Positions 22,601-37,600 of a DNA stretch of 64,000 bases are shown piece after piece (within the stretch, counting starts at the first letter, position 1; each line of letters begins with the position of its first letter). The notes under the pieces were generated by a model. The model worked only from the letters and a program-made list of their open reading frames with translations. It did no database searches and was not told the origin of the DNA. The translations under genes and the position numbers were made by a program. The stretch covers positions 290,212 to 354,211 of the forward strand of contig CACVBU010000185.1 in the NCBI GenBank assembly GCA_902728285.1, given 5' to 3'. The DNA is from Clytia hemisphaerica (lineage: Eukaryota > Cnidaria > Hydrozoa > Leptothecata > Clytiidae).

Positions 22601-25600
22601 GGAAATTATTCACATGTTCAGTATATTTTAAGCTCCTGTAAGTTCACCAGTCATTTTTTTAATATGCTATACACTGTCAAAAAACCAGATATACACTTTG
22701 AATTTTTGGACTTTGTCATTTGATGAGCTACCCTAGTTTAATGAATTTTTGAAGCATCTCTGCACGATGTACAAAAAAAGTTCTACCTTAGCTTTAAAGA
22801 ATGAAAAGTTATTGTTCTTCTTTATTTTCATATTCAATAATGTGGATTTTTTTTGGAAATCATAGTGCTTTGTAGTAATATTTTTGATGATAGATAACTT
22901 AACTAGGCTACTTAGACTACACAATATATATATATCGGTGAGCAATATTTCAACAATATAGTTTTCGGACTGCAATGAATTGAGTAGACAACAGGTGCTC
23001 TATTATAAAAAGGAATTTTCATTTTGTAAACAATCCCCTCATACTGTTGGAATATTGCAAATCGAGCTGACAATATATTGCAGACACCTTTTCAATATAT
23101 TACCGGCATTTAGCAATACATTATCAATATAATTACCTGACAATATATTGTGTAGTGTATGTAGCCCTTAACAGTATTAATTACGGGAAGCATCGGTAAA
23201 GAATGACAACCCAAAACATAAATGAATGGACTTTATATAGCACCAGATGCAAAGAAACTGGCATAGAGAAACCATTGAAAAAAGAATTTTAAAAAAAATT
23301 AAAAAAGTTAAAAATTCATTTTCTTTACCTGTTCTTCATAAAAGGCTTGTAATTGAAAATTTGTATTTGGACAAAATCAGTTTTCTCCAGTTCTTCTTTA
23401 AGCTCCCAATCAAACTCCTAAAATAAAATTTAATCAAAGAAAAATATAAGAAACTAGTTCTGGCTACAATGATTAATTCATTTGAAAATTGAACCATGCT
23501 TAATCTTGGCTATTATTGCTACCGTTGATGTTTATTGTGCGTAAAGAAAGATTTTTTGAAAAAGTGGACTCCGCCACAATTTAGGCATTGATAAAATTCA
23601 ATTATGTGCAAAAAATCAAAAAAGTCAACCCTGGGAAAAATAAGTACCTACCGCCTCTAAGGATTTTTGGCAGCGCTGTTTTGGGGGATTGACGGGTCTA
23701 ACTGAAATATTTTTAGCTTTACGTGCAAGGGCAGTTGAACCCAACTGGAATGCGGCACATCAAAGGCCGACTATCATTCCTCTTCGATGGAAAATTGGCC
23801 TGCTCTTTTAGAGCTTTAGCGGGGGCGGCCGCCAATCCGCCATTGGAATATCAGATAAGTAACAGACAGGCGAACAGACGAATACACCTTTTCGACCTTA
23901 GCCGCTAATTGCCGCGCGGGCATTTTTTTGTCCGTTTTACCACCCTTAACTCGATCCAATCCTTTTCTTACACCTTTTTCTATTGTTTTTTAAATAATTT
24001 AAAGACCTGCAGGAAAGAGACCAACGTTCGGTCAGGAATGAGGCGAAATTAAACGCAAATCGTTTTGTCATTCAGTTTTATTCTTTAAGGTCAGCGAAGA
24101 AAAAACAATAACTTTCTCCAATTCTCCAATGATTAATAAGTAGTCAAGTCAAGTCAATCAAAGAAGTCAATAAAAGAAAAGAAGTTAAGATTAAGTCATC
24201 TCTTTTTTCGATCAAAAAGTCTGACTTTAAAATGAGAAAGAGAATTAAATATTTTTATTCTCAACTCAGCTAATAAGAAAAATGGGAGTCTAGAAGTCTT
24301 TAAGCTGCTTTTCTCAGAGTTCCCAAGAATTTCCAAAATTCTTGTTTTGAATGAATTATCTGGACACTAGTTTTCATGATGACATCAGGTTTACGGGAAG
24401 ATACGTCTCTTACAATTCTTCTCTTGGCTGTACGACATTTACGCTATTACTCTCCATTATATAATCACGCATCGTTTAGAGCATCTCGTTATATTCAAAG
24501 TTCAACCGTTCCTGATGAACCCTCTTTTTGAAATTTTTAAATATAAAGCCCTGCAATCAAAACTTTGTGTCCATTGGAAAGAAATTGACAAGTCTTGCAA
24601 TATAAGTCAGGAAGATTACTTCTCTCCAAAATGGTTCGAGGAAAACAAACCAGTAGTGCTTCATCATCATCATCCTTCAACCGTTAGGTCGGAAATACCG
24701 AGTATCTCTCTCTCCACAGCTCACGGTCTGACATAAGTGTTTTCAGTTCTTCTAACTCGAGCCCAGTTTCCCGCCTCAAATTGTCGAGGAAAGTTCGCTT
24801 CCTTGAGTGTCTAGGACCAGTAGGGCACCACAATAAGATATCTGAAATGTTTTCAGATTTTGCTCTGAAACAATGGCCGGAGAAAGTTAACCTCCTGGAA
24901 AAAAGAACAGAAGAGATTCTAGGAAGACCTTGGTAGATTTGGGCGAGGTTGGGATGATCTCTCCAATCAAGATTTTGAACCCTTTTTAGGAGATTGGTAT
25001 AACACCCATCAAGACTTTTCTCCATAGATTTTGTCATGGTCCAGGTTTCAGAACCATAAAGAAGAATGGGCTCCACAAGACACTTGAAAAAGTAGTGCTT
25101 ACTATGGGTGGTAAATATGGACAAGTTTCAATCGTCAAACAATTAGGGATATTAATAGAAACTCTTAACTACGACTGCATTCGAAATACAATTCGGGAAA
25201 GAGTAGCTTTCGAAGTTGATACTTTGAAAAGCGTATGAAATCAAGTTAAATCACAATCTTGAATGTATGTAGATGTTTTATTGTCTAACACAAGGATATC
25301 ATTAAGCCAGACTTCTGGATATGGTTGTCGGAAAAATGTTGAAAGGATAGAACGTTATGAATACGTTTTAATGAGGAGATCGGTCAAAGTACCATGATGC
25401 AAACCAATGTACTTATAACCAAAACAACACAGTGAACTTGTTATGTTGGCAAGGTGATGAGACTATTTTTTGTTTTTTATTTTTTATTTTTTAACATCGG
25501 GTTTTTTCATAGAAATTTATTGCAACTAATACCACACCCGTACGGACATTTTCTGAAAGAGCCCAAAGCTTGACTTCAGTCATAGTAAAATTTTCTTATT

Positions 25601-28600
25601 TTTATGTGTCATCAGGAGCTAACCTGATAGCAGTTGTTCCTAATTTTCTTACGCGCACGGTAAACCTCTGAAGGCGCTTGAAAATTATACATCTGAGGAA
25701 AATAGTCCTCCCGCGGGAAATTCTACAACAAGAATCTTGTTGTGCGCCGGAAAATCAAAAACTGATACGGCGCCCTATTTATAAACACAATCACGCAACT
25801 TTGTTGTCGTTCCTAGTCCTTTTAGACGAACGCGGTCCTTACGATTTCGAGATTGCATATATTCGTCAGATTGTTTGTTTTCACACATCCCTTTAGAGTT
25901 CAGCGTGGTGTGCAGAAAACATTCACAATCTGATCTCAGGTTATCACTGGTTATGTGAAAATATATATCTTTAAAGGGAACAATCTCTGTATTGGAATAA
26001 AGTCTGAACTTGTCCTCTTTTTTCAAACAAATGAACAACACCAAAATTTTGATTTTATTAAACAGTCCTCTTTTTGTTATTTCATACTCTATCTGGCCAT
26101 GACATTTGAGTATAGTCCGTATAAAAACCCTGGTCTGGAAGCCTTTTGTTTCTTTCCATTGTTTCTTACTCGAACTTGCGTTGATAAATTAGTTTGTTTT
26201 GCTCACTTTTTGATCATGTGATTAAATCTTAAACCAATCCCAAAAGGAGTATTTGGTAACGTGATCAAAAACTGAACAAATCGATTTTCGTTCTTTGATA
26301 ATGACAAAGGAAAAAGCTCAGAAAAGCTAACAAAAAGTTAAAACAATAAGCTTCCAGACCAGTGTTTTTATAATGACTATGATTTGAGTAAGTTCAGATA
26401 AAGGCTCAGATTCTCATGTTTCACTTCAAAGAACCATTTTCGATTAGAAACTAGTCTTACCAAGCAGCCCCAATGTTTTTTTAAGAAATCGGCCTTTTGA
26501 GCCTTAAATGTTTCTCATATGTTTCTAAACTTTGTCAAGCTTAAAGGACGCATGTCATTAATACTAATAGATTAATCTACGGTACTTTCCTATCTTCTAT
26601 ATTGCTTTTTTGACTTTCTCAAGTGTTTCTAGCTGTTATGTAAGTATTTTTCTGGAACTTTGCTTTGATTGAAAGGTTCTTAAAAAAACGAATTCAAAAA
26701 TGTTATTTTCTCATTCTCAGCCTCAGCATGTTTCCTAAATGTTTCTTAGTTTTTAGGCATTCTGAGCCTCGTGTTTCTTAAAAGTGTGTTTCTTAAAAAA
26801 ACAAGCGATACTTTTATGGACCTAGCTGGTTATCAAACTAATCAGTGAACATTGAAACAATGAAACACATAAGACATAACTGGTCAAAATACAAAAAAAA
26901 TATAGAAAATGAAAGTATATCTATTGAGAGAAACTATCAACACTATTGAAAAAGATTTTTGAAAAAGAAATAAAAAAGCTATTAAGCGCTTTTCTTTATA
27001 AAAACCACTATCAGAAAAATGCACAGCTTAATAAATAAGGTTTCCAGAAAACTCAAACCGTCGCACTCTACCGTGACATTTTCTTCTGTTAGAAAAAATG
27101 ATAATAAAAAAACAATTTGGCTAATAACATTGATCTATGCTCATAAATAGTGATTCTTATAGATAAAGATTCGTTTTTCATCCAAAAAAAATAATAAGTG
27201 TTTACAGAAAACTCAAATCATTACCCTCCACCGTGACATTTTCATCGTAAAAAAAACTAATAAAAATGATAATAATAATAATAATATGGCTAAGAACATT
27301 GATGTATTCTTATTAAAAGTGGTTCTTATAGATAAAAATGCGATTTTTGAGCCAAAAAATTGTTTTCGCAAAAATCTGCTTGAGCCATCCTTTAACTATG
27401 ATTGTACCCTACTTTCATGCTAAAAAATCAGAAAAAATTAATGATCCAATTTTTCACAAAGTCCAAAAAACCCGTTTTTAAGCCGTTTTTTGGCCCAAAT
27501 TTGCCCAAAAATTTTATTTTTTGAAAATCGGGCTCCGTCACATTTGAGGGTTTATGGTCATGCACCTTTGTGCCAAAAATCAGAAAAAACTAATGAGCCA
27601 ATCTCGAGAAAAGCTGGTAACTAACACACTAACTAACTAACGAACGAACATAGGTTAATTTATAGGACCTCCACCCCACCGGGGTAGGTCCAAAAACGTG
27701 TATTTCAATTGAACTCCAAAAACACTTCTTAGATCTTGTAATTTATCGACACATGTCAAGTTTTCCGCTCTTCAACACAAAACAATGAGTGATACTTTGA
27801 TGGAACTAGCTCATAATGGGTCGAACTATGAAGATTTAAAGAAAGAATGAAAATTGATAAGGGCTAGGCAGTAACAAACACGAAGGGTACGAGGAGAAAT
27901 GCAGTCTCGGACAAATTATTTGAGACAAAGGCGAAATGTTAAACACCACAAATGATTTTAAGCGCTCTAATTAATTTACTTCTGGAATGTAGAGCTTTGA
28001 AATGAGCCTTCCCAGCTGGCACACAACGTTGTTTCAACGTTCATCTAACGTTTAAATAAATAGACGTTGTGAACGTTAGAAAAACGTTAAAACAATGTTG
28101 TGTGCCAGCTGGGTTAAGACTTAGGACCTCAGCTCAAAATTGTTCAAATAAGGCTGGGAATATAGCCAACGGGATCAAAATATTCAATAAAATAAAGTGA
28201 AAATATTAAAACGCAATCATCCGAACGTTAAAACACACAAAATTCTCAATATATTTCGAATATGGCTGTTGTCCAACACTTTCTAGTCCGACACTTTCCA
28301 GCCGACAACAAGATAGTCCGAATAGTCCGAGGAAATGGAATTAGCCCGGAATTATGTCTACTCCGACTGCTTTTTTTCCGAAAATGGTCGCACGGTCTTT
28401 TATCATTTACAAGCCTCTTCTTTTGTCTGGCAGCGGCTAAACCAAAAACTAAGACGGCTAAGAAACTAACAATCTCACCTATCCTCGTCACTTAGATTTT
28501 TATCTTTTTAAAAATCACCTCTTTAATGTTTTTTTCTATTTGCGACTAAAGATCAAATCTTTTTAAATTATGAACCTGTGTACTAGACAGACATTACAGG

Positions 28601-31600
28601 TTTGATCCCTGCATCATGTAACCTCCAAGCATCTCTTCGTGCTTCACGCATTCCAATGCTTCCGCAAGAAGATCAAATCTTTTTTTTATTTGTGAGCTTT
28701 TCGAGTTTCCCTGGATACATGTGAGAAAAGTTGAAATTATCTTTATCTTGAGAAAACACGTATCACTCCATCTAGCAAATTTAATATCCGCTTATTAATC
28801 TTCTAATCTTTTTTAGTATTTCGGATTTCGGGCGACCTTTCAGCGCAGCTGGTTTATTTGCACATTGTTTGCTTGTCTTATTGAACTAGATGTAGAGAAT
28901 GAGTGTTGTGAGGTTGTTCAATGATTTAACAATATAAGTTTCTTCTATTAAAAATCAATTTCAAAATGTGGCGTGAGCTACCCTCACAACCTTCTCTGAT
29001 CAAATGAAAATTTCCACAGCTTTTATAGCTTACAAACATACCAAAATATCCAACAATGTCATTAGGGAATATAATTATATTGCAAAAGAAAGAGGAGGGA
29101 TTTATAGGTATGCTAAAAATCCCTAATGACTAGATAAATTATAAACAAATTCTTATAAGTCGTTTGAGAATTAATACGTATATCAAATAATCTATTCATT
29201 ATAAACGTAAACACAATTCTCGATTTTGACCTGTCTTATTGGGCTAAAACAGCTTCTTTTTTATTCTGATTCTCCGAAAGATAATAAGTCAAATAAAAAC
29301 TGAACGGATGTGTTGTTGAAAGATGTAAATATGGCGGAGAAAATTCAGGAAAATCTACGAAAACAGCCGAATTCAGCATCAATTTACGACCTTTGCAGCC
29401 ATCTGAATGTGTTACAAGTGAAGAAGGAAGATCCAAAGACACACTTGAATGTAAGAAGTGCAATCGAATTGTACACTACATTTGTTCAAAGCTCCCCGTC
29501 TATCAAATCCAGTTATGTCTAACATGCAAATCGAGAGCTTTTATTTGTCAAAATTGTGTCGTGATCACTCCTGATCTATTGGAACAGGTCAATTCATGTG
29601 AAACATCAACAGTTTCAGGATTCCGAAAGGATATAAATGCATGTGAGAACATAATGAAAGCCCAGGACGTAGAAATCACTCAACCAAAGTCCAAAGATGA
29701 TAATAATATGATCAGCGAAATAAAGGACAGTTTTGAGACAAGAATGGCAACAATCGAAAAGAAGATGGAAAACATCATTGAAAAGAAAGAAGAAGTAAGA
29801 CCACGAAGCTAGGCAGCAGTCGCGTCGAGGCAAATCGAGAAGAACATAGAAAATGCATTTCGAAGAGAAAAACAGGAGTAACGACAGATTCAATCCACGG
29901 CATACAATCTAATTCTTCATGGTGTTGACGAATCCACTGATTCAGAGGAGTCAACCAAAATCTACGACAAAGAATATCTTCATGAAAAAGTCTTACCTAT
30001 GATGCTACACTTAAGGAATATAAAAATCGAAGAAATTCAAAGAATCGGAAAATTTTCGAAGTAAAGAGAAAATGAGAAACGCTATCGACCAATAAAAGTC
30101 CGATTTGCAAACGAAGAAGACAAAAATACAGTGTTAAAGGCAATCACCAAAGGAGGATTACCCTTAAGATTACCCTTCCGGGTGACAGAAGATCTTACGA
30201 AAAATGAAAGGAAGACAATCAAAGAGTGGTGTTTCAAAGCCTAAGAAATGAATACTTTAATAAAGGACGCAAACTTCAAATTCAAAGTCAGGGGGAGCTC
30301 TAGGAAAAAACTCTACCTTAATAGTCCAGGAAAAAATGGCCAAAAACCCACCTTGAACGGAACTTTGTGAACCATGGTTTTTTAGCTTCCTATGTACCTA
30401 TAGATCACGGTTTGGGATGGTTTTCAGGCTGAATAGGTGATAAAACCCTAAAATTTGACCTAAAACGGGGTCTTTTGCTCAATCAAGGGTCCCCCCTTTA
30501 CTAGTCGATTTTTCAAAGTGCTCACATGAACAAACTTTTGTGCTAATCTGATAGAGCTCGAAGTGCTGAGCAAGAAAATGGGGTCAAATGCTTGGTTTTG
30601 AACATCCGTTGCGGAGCTAGGGCCCGCCAAAGTCGTCAAAATGGCCGTTTTAGCCCTTTTTCTGCTGACGTCAGCATTTTTCCTTCAAATTTTAAGGCAT
30701 TTCTGACACTTTCGCTGGATAGCCCTGAAAGAGTACTTCAAGAAAATGGTATGGTTTGTTGGGTTACAAATTGTAGATCTCGAGATAATTCAGTTGGAAG
30801 TTCTTTGAAAAGTGCATTTTTTTGCTGACTCAGCACTTTTTATGGGATTTGTAAGATCTATAAATGGAATTATCTCGAGATCTACAATTTGTAACCATTT
30901 TGACGACTTTGGCGGGCCCTAGCTCCGCAACGGATGTTCAAAACCAAGCATTTGACCCCATTTTCTTGCTCAGCACTTCAAGCTCTATCAGATTAGCACA
31001 AAAGTTTGTTCATTTGAGCACTTTGAAAAATCGACTAGTAAAGGGGGGACCCTTGATTGAGCAAAAGACCCCGTTTTAGGTCAAATTTTAGGGTTTTATC
31101 ACCTATTCAGCCTGAAAACCATCCCAAACCGTGATCTATAGGTACATAGGAAGCTAAAAAACCATGGTTCACAAAGTTCCGTTCAAGGTGGGTTTTTGGC
31201 CATTTTTTCCTGGACTATAAGAAAATTGTAAACCGAACAAAGAGCGGTTCATAGAGGCCCGTGTGCTAGCATGATGGCCTGCGAACTTGTATAGCATTAT
31301 TATTAATAAATATTTATTTAATAAAACAAGAATTGGAAGTGACAATTTTTTGATTTTTAATTTTATTGAAGATCTTCTTTAACAAAATTTCCAAAATAAA
31401 TTAGACTTATTTAAGTGTCCATCTGTCCCCTTTTAGAAAGGTTCTAACGTTTTTATTGGCACGCGCACAGAAAAGAAAAAAATTTTTAGGTGAAGAGAAA
31501 TTTTTTTTTGCTTTGCAAAAAAGTGAGGGGGTCATGGTCCCCGGCCCCCCGGTGGTGCGGGCCCTGAATTAGTAAGTTCAACACAAAGAAAAGCTCCTTT

Positions 31601-34600
31601 GGTGGAGCGTCAAAGTCAATTATAACACAACATGTTTTACAATACTAGAGAAGAGAGAAATTTTATTTTCTTTTATAATAACAAACTTTATAAGAATAAT
31701 CATGATGAAATTGGCCAAAAAATTAAGAATATCCTTTAACTGCCGTTCGTATTTTTTAAGGTTCGACCTATTTGCTACGGGAAAAAAAGAAGGTTCGACC
31801 TATTTGCCAGATGTCGGCATATGCCGACATGGACAAAAGGTAGCGATTTTGACTTCATTTTCTGAATCATATATGAAGTATCAGCCAAGGACTATAATTT
31901 TGAGTTGAATATTGTTGAACAGTTATTTTTCAACATAGAAAAGCTTTTAACTATTATCTTTTTTCATTTCAAACCATCTAATACAAAATCTTTGTAGAAG
32001 TGTTAAATTTTGCGGCAAAGAAATGGAAAGTGCCCATGTCGGCAAATCCCGACATCGGCAAAGAAATTGAAAGTGCTCATAACGGGATATGCCGACATCG
32101 GCAGTTAAAGGGTGAAAATATCATCATCATCATGAAGTTTGGCAGCAGAGACTAAGAATGCTTTTGTAGAAATTTTAGAACCTTTTTAACTGTAAGCTGC
32201 AAATAACCCCCCATTAAGGTTCGAAGTTTTCGCAAAAATGCCATTCTATGATTTAGCTATGTACTACCAGGGATATATTATAGCGGAGCCGGATAACACA
32301 CATTTGAAAAAGCCTTGTTCTATCTCTGTCCCTGACATTAAAATTTGATATGAAACTTAACTTTTTTAATTACAAACTCGTGAAATTTGGATTTCCTATT
32401 AGTCAATGATTCTGCTGCTGTATTTATCCTTCACGATTAAAAACTTTTAATTATCAAGAGGGTCTGTAAAACATTGGCGAATGACAAAATAAAAAATGAA
32501 AAACATTGTTTTCACTAGTAAAGTGAAAATTTTCTTCAGTAAGATTATAAATATGGCATTTTTTCATTTGAAATACCGCGCTACACCGTGGGGTGCCTCA
32601 CTTTCTAACTGATATTTTCAGATATTGAGTCGATATGTATGATTATGGAAAAAATTTCATGTCAATTGAAACAATATTTGTCAAAATATTTACGCATCCG
32701 AAATTTTTAAAGAGGAATCATGAAAGCTTCTCAAATTCATAACACACGCTGATAAAATTAGATTTCTGTTATAAGGAAGCTTTTGGGGTATTTTCTACAA
32801 ATATTATTTTGATGAAAAGCGGGAACATCATAGCAATATGTGCAAACGTACTGCATGAGTACTTTGTCTGCCTTATTTTTCTTATAAAAACAAAACACTC
32901 AAGGAGACAGAGATGAATTTCTATTATAAACAGTTTACAATAGAAAAGACAAAGAAGCAATCCGCTACCAGTGGATACCCCTTAAAACCACATACCCCTT
33001 AAAACCCACAATGATGCATTTTTGGCTTTCATAACTACCAGATTTAATTTTATGTGGTATGTTTCACTTTTTTACAACCTCTTATAAATGTTCTTTCATA
33101 AAATACCAAATTTTAAGGATTTTAAAGATGCTAAAGTATCTTAAAATTCGAAGTTATTCAAAATTTTATCAAAAATCCCTTCAAAAAATCAGGTTTTTTG
33201 GACCTAGAAATTACACAATTGAATTTAAGGTCATAAAACCTATACTTTTTAGATACCTATACTTATGGTAGGTATGAAAAAATCATTTTCATCTTCGTGA
33301 ATAGACCCCAACGAAAATGACAGGCCCTTAAAATTCTACTTTAAAGCACTTTTATGGTGATGATCAATAAAATCTGAAAATCGACTTTCTCAAAACCTGG
33401 TCATGTTGCATACCAAAATGTCACAAATTTGATGGAGATTTAGAAAAACATTAGAACCATAGGTCAAAAATGAAGCGAATGAAGGTTTTGGCCTTTCGTA
33501 GCCGTTTTTGACGAAAAAACCACACACAATTGCATTATGGGCATGAAATCCTGAAAAATGAAAATATTGTTGTGGGAATGAATTTCTAGCAAGTCTTTGA
33601 ACCATTGAATCACGAAGCAACACCAAATTTGTATCCATCAGCTTGAGTATCCCGTTAGCAAGGGTCGGACTTTGTGGTTTTTAGCCTTATTTTTGTAGGT
33701 TTTAAGGGGTATTTTGATTTTAACACATATTTTTGAGATCATTTAGGTACTAATGGTATATTCATAACATTAGTAACTTTACAGTGAATCACTGTTCAAA
33801 ATTTGAGGTCAAAAGAACTTTTTTGTAAAAAGTTATTCGAGAAAAACCATTTTGTAAGTGCAGTTTTAGCTATTTACCCCTATAGCTAAAACTGCACTTT
33901 TTCACTTCCTCGTGAAAAACTGAAAACTGTTTTCTACAAAACATCACTGCTAGGGAAGACAATCATAGACAACGTACTTTCAACACAAAAAGTTTCAGCC
34001 TTACACTCCAACTAAACAATGAGATAGAGGGTACCACTTTTTATTGTGGGTTTTAAGGGGTATCCACTGGTAAGGAATTCTCGTCTTTCATCCAGCTTCG
34101 CTGAAATTTTGATCCTAGCCTAAAGAATACCGTATAAGAATAGTTTAGCATGATTTTTCCCAAACAATTTCTTAATATTTATGCGGGAATGGAAAAACAT
34201 CATTCTTGTGAAAAAAACGTGTATTGGAAATGAAGTGTTTTGATTAATGAGAGCATCAAATTCATCATCACTTAAGCGAAGTTATCAATGGAGAAAAGAA
34301 AGTACTTGATTGACAAAAAAATGGCGATCAAAAATCTTTTCATCCTGATTTTACTTTTTACAGTGGTAGAGTTTTCTATTTGCAGTAATGATATTACCAT
34401 GCCTCACGAGCAGACTGATTTCTCAATGTTCAGCTGCACGGAGTTAAGAAATATCACACTCGTGATGTATTGGTACTTGGATAGTTCTTATAATTTCAAT
34501 TATAAGTTTTTCCGATATTTAAACGATTTAATAACGAACGAGTATTGTTTTTACGTTAACATGTACCTCAACAGTGAGGATCGCATGGTTCGCATACGGA

Positions 34601-37600
34601 ATAGTAACCATCTGTCGAACATCATTGAAAGAAATAGGTATCATTTAAACAAGGGTAGGCTGGTGAAACTGGTAGACCGTTTATACGAAGAGAAAAGATT
34701 TGGTGATGCCGATGGTACAAAACAATCATTTATCATGATAAACTTTCGTAGAGTTGGCACAAGAACATTAACATTAGTTTTTTCATATCTCAGGAAGATG
34801 CAGAATGACAGGAAATGGGATATTATCCTTATGTCACAGCGTCACACATATAATAATTTATGGCTAAACTGGCTTCCACTTCATCGATTTATCCAGGCAT
34901 CCAGGTTTAATGATATTAATTTCTCTAATTTGATTGACGTTATCAAAAACCCTGATTATGACAGGTATGACGCAGCATATCGGTGGATTTCGTCCAGAAA
35001 CGACTTGATTAATTCTTCGTGTTTCGGTAAGATCGACAAAATAAACTTTTTGGTATATAATTTTCGGGAAGTTTACTTTCCCATGACATTGGCAGTATTA
35101 AGAAAAGAAAATGATCGTCGGGAGCAAGAAAAAGTGAAACCTTTGAAGATAATTTTCTACAGTCTCTACAGTTACCTTTCATCAACGATTGCTTTGAAAC
35201 GCTATACAGGTGGTGAATATGTGGAGTTTGTGCGCGGATGGGATAACCACCCTCTTTACAATAATTATTACTACACGAAAAACGAAAAGGAGGTTTTTAT
35301 TAATGTGATAGGTACGATGCTTGGGTGGAATTGTAAAAAATGCAAATCACTTTTACAAAACCAAGATTATCATTATCTAGAGTTCAAAACCCGATATAAA
35401 GATAATTGCTACAGTGGAGAAAGCATTAATACGTTTAGAACTATGGAGGAGCTCTGGGAGCACATCAATCACGACATGTGCAGCTCAACAACATGAAAGT
35501 TTGTCGCGCAAGAAAAAAAAATGTGCAGTCCGTTCTTTTTTTTTGCTGATTTGTGTGACTGAAGACAAAAAAGTGCGTGTGATATGTAATAGTAATGATA
35601 TGACATTGAGGGAAATTTAGGGATTAATACCCCGAGTTTCATTTTGAAATAGTTTGAAATAGCTCGAACGAAGTGAGGATTCCTGGTTAATTATATGACT
35701 GATTTTATTATTTTTTAAAAAGCTTATCCAAAATGGGGATTCCAGAAGTGAGACAGAAAATTTATGACGTTTTACTATAGAAAGATGATGTATTGCTGCT
35801 CCAAAACACAAATTATTCCATATCACTTTCAAATTGTTGCAGATATTTCATAAATATAATGTCAGACAACAAAACCAATAATCAAAAATAATCCATTATA
35901 ACAACAATATTATTGGAACGAGGATTCTTCATAAAAATTGTATTTTCGGCTCCTTTGCAAAGACGCCTGTATTGTTATCAGCAAGTATCCAAGTTCATAA
36001 TCAGTGCCATTATTCTTTCTTTCGTATCTCCACACAAAATGGTCACAAATGAAGTGTTCAAATTAGCTATATGGTTCGTATTCGGATATCTCCTCAAGTC
36101 CACGAAACTCTCCGCCCATTTCTGAAAAGCATTTATCTAAATGTTCGCGTTTTTGTTTTTAAATTTTGCCATAATAAAAGAACAACATCATCCAACAGCT
36201 TGACAAATTCAACAAATTCTTCTTTGTACTTTGTTCTTGTACTTTTCCTCCTTTGACCAGACAGCTATACTCAAAATATTTTTGTATCAAATACTGTTTA
36301 CTTTTTGTGATCGAATAATGAAAATTATTGCCGACCCAAAAAAATATCAGCGTTTTGATTGGTCGAGAGCATCGAGATATTTGCGATATTTCATATTTCT
36401 TTAGTCTGGAAATATGACCGCGTTGACTTTTGGGGGACTGGGTAAGCGGCGGGAGAAAAATCAAAACAAAACAGCCGAAAAGAACTGACTTTCGGAGAAA
36501 CTGACTTGGGAATCAAAAGGGGGAAACGCAGCAAAAATATGTTCAGATTAATTTTTACTTTGGAGTTCTTCCATAAAAGACACTAAAATCAAATCTGATG
36601 AACTAAGAATTTATTATAAAACAACTTTTGGCAAACTTGTCCGTGTGATAACCAAACAGTTTTTTATCAATGCATACAAAAAAACTTGAGATTCTTGAAT
36701 GTTTGCCAATAAAATTTCTCATAACATAACAAGGAAAGTGTAATGTCTTGTATTTAACCAAACGACGAGTGATTTTTATAAAAGTTCTCTCCTAATTCTC
36801 GTTCTCGACAACAACGTAGTCTACGTCCTTGACTTTTCAACGCAACAATCATTATACATCTTCCTTCTAAAATTCGAAACATTTAGAGCTTGACGATAAT
36901 CAAGAAAGTATCCAAATTGTTTTGCTGTTGAAAAAATGTTGTTCTTTAACCATTTTTACAAGCATACATTTCCATCATGGGACTCCTTTCCTCTGCTATT
37001 CTTTCCCATGGCCATGTCACCGAAACAAAAACATAGAAAACGACTGAATGTTATCAAACTGATTAATCCATTGATGGAGGGTTTCTTCTCTATCGAAACA
37101 ATACTGTACATCATCTGCATTTTGAATTATCAATCTAGAAACTTTCAAATACATCTCTAAAAAATCTGCAACTCTTCAAAACAAAACTTCTGGATCGAAA
37201 ATGATCGAAAAATGTTTCTCTATTTTGTTTTTGTGTGAATATTTTTAACGGGAAGTTATCGAATGTTATTTTGTTCGAATCTAACGTTCGAATTAGATTT
37301 TCGAATAAAAACATTCGAAAGTACACAGAAGCAGAAGAAGGCGGAAGTAAGTTTAAAAACAAAAAGAGGACAATTTTTTTGAGTCGACAATAAATTAGTT
37401 ATCACATGACTTCTCGTGCAATACTCGATATTTTACTCGTTCCGAGATTTTACCGATATTTTTCCTCGCCTAAAGGCTCGGAAAAATATTACGGAAAAAT
37501 CTCGGAACTCGTAAAATATTTCTCGTATTGCACTCGAAGTCATGCGATAACTAGTACATATTCGAATGTTTTGGAAATTCGAACGTTCATTTCGCGTGAA

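Noticed and set aside
24600..24735. Exon on the plus strand with a His run (VVLHHHHPS)
   Set aside because: Overlaps the 3' part of the minus-strand LINE fragment and has no supporting splice or family signal.
30592..31079. Two open frames of 78 and 71 codons
   Set aside because: They lie in the arms of the foldback element and are mirror readings of repeat sequence.
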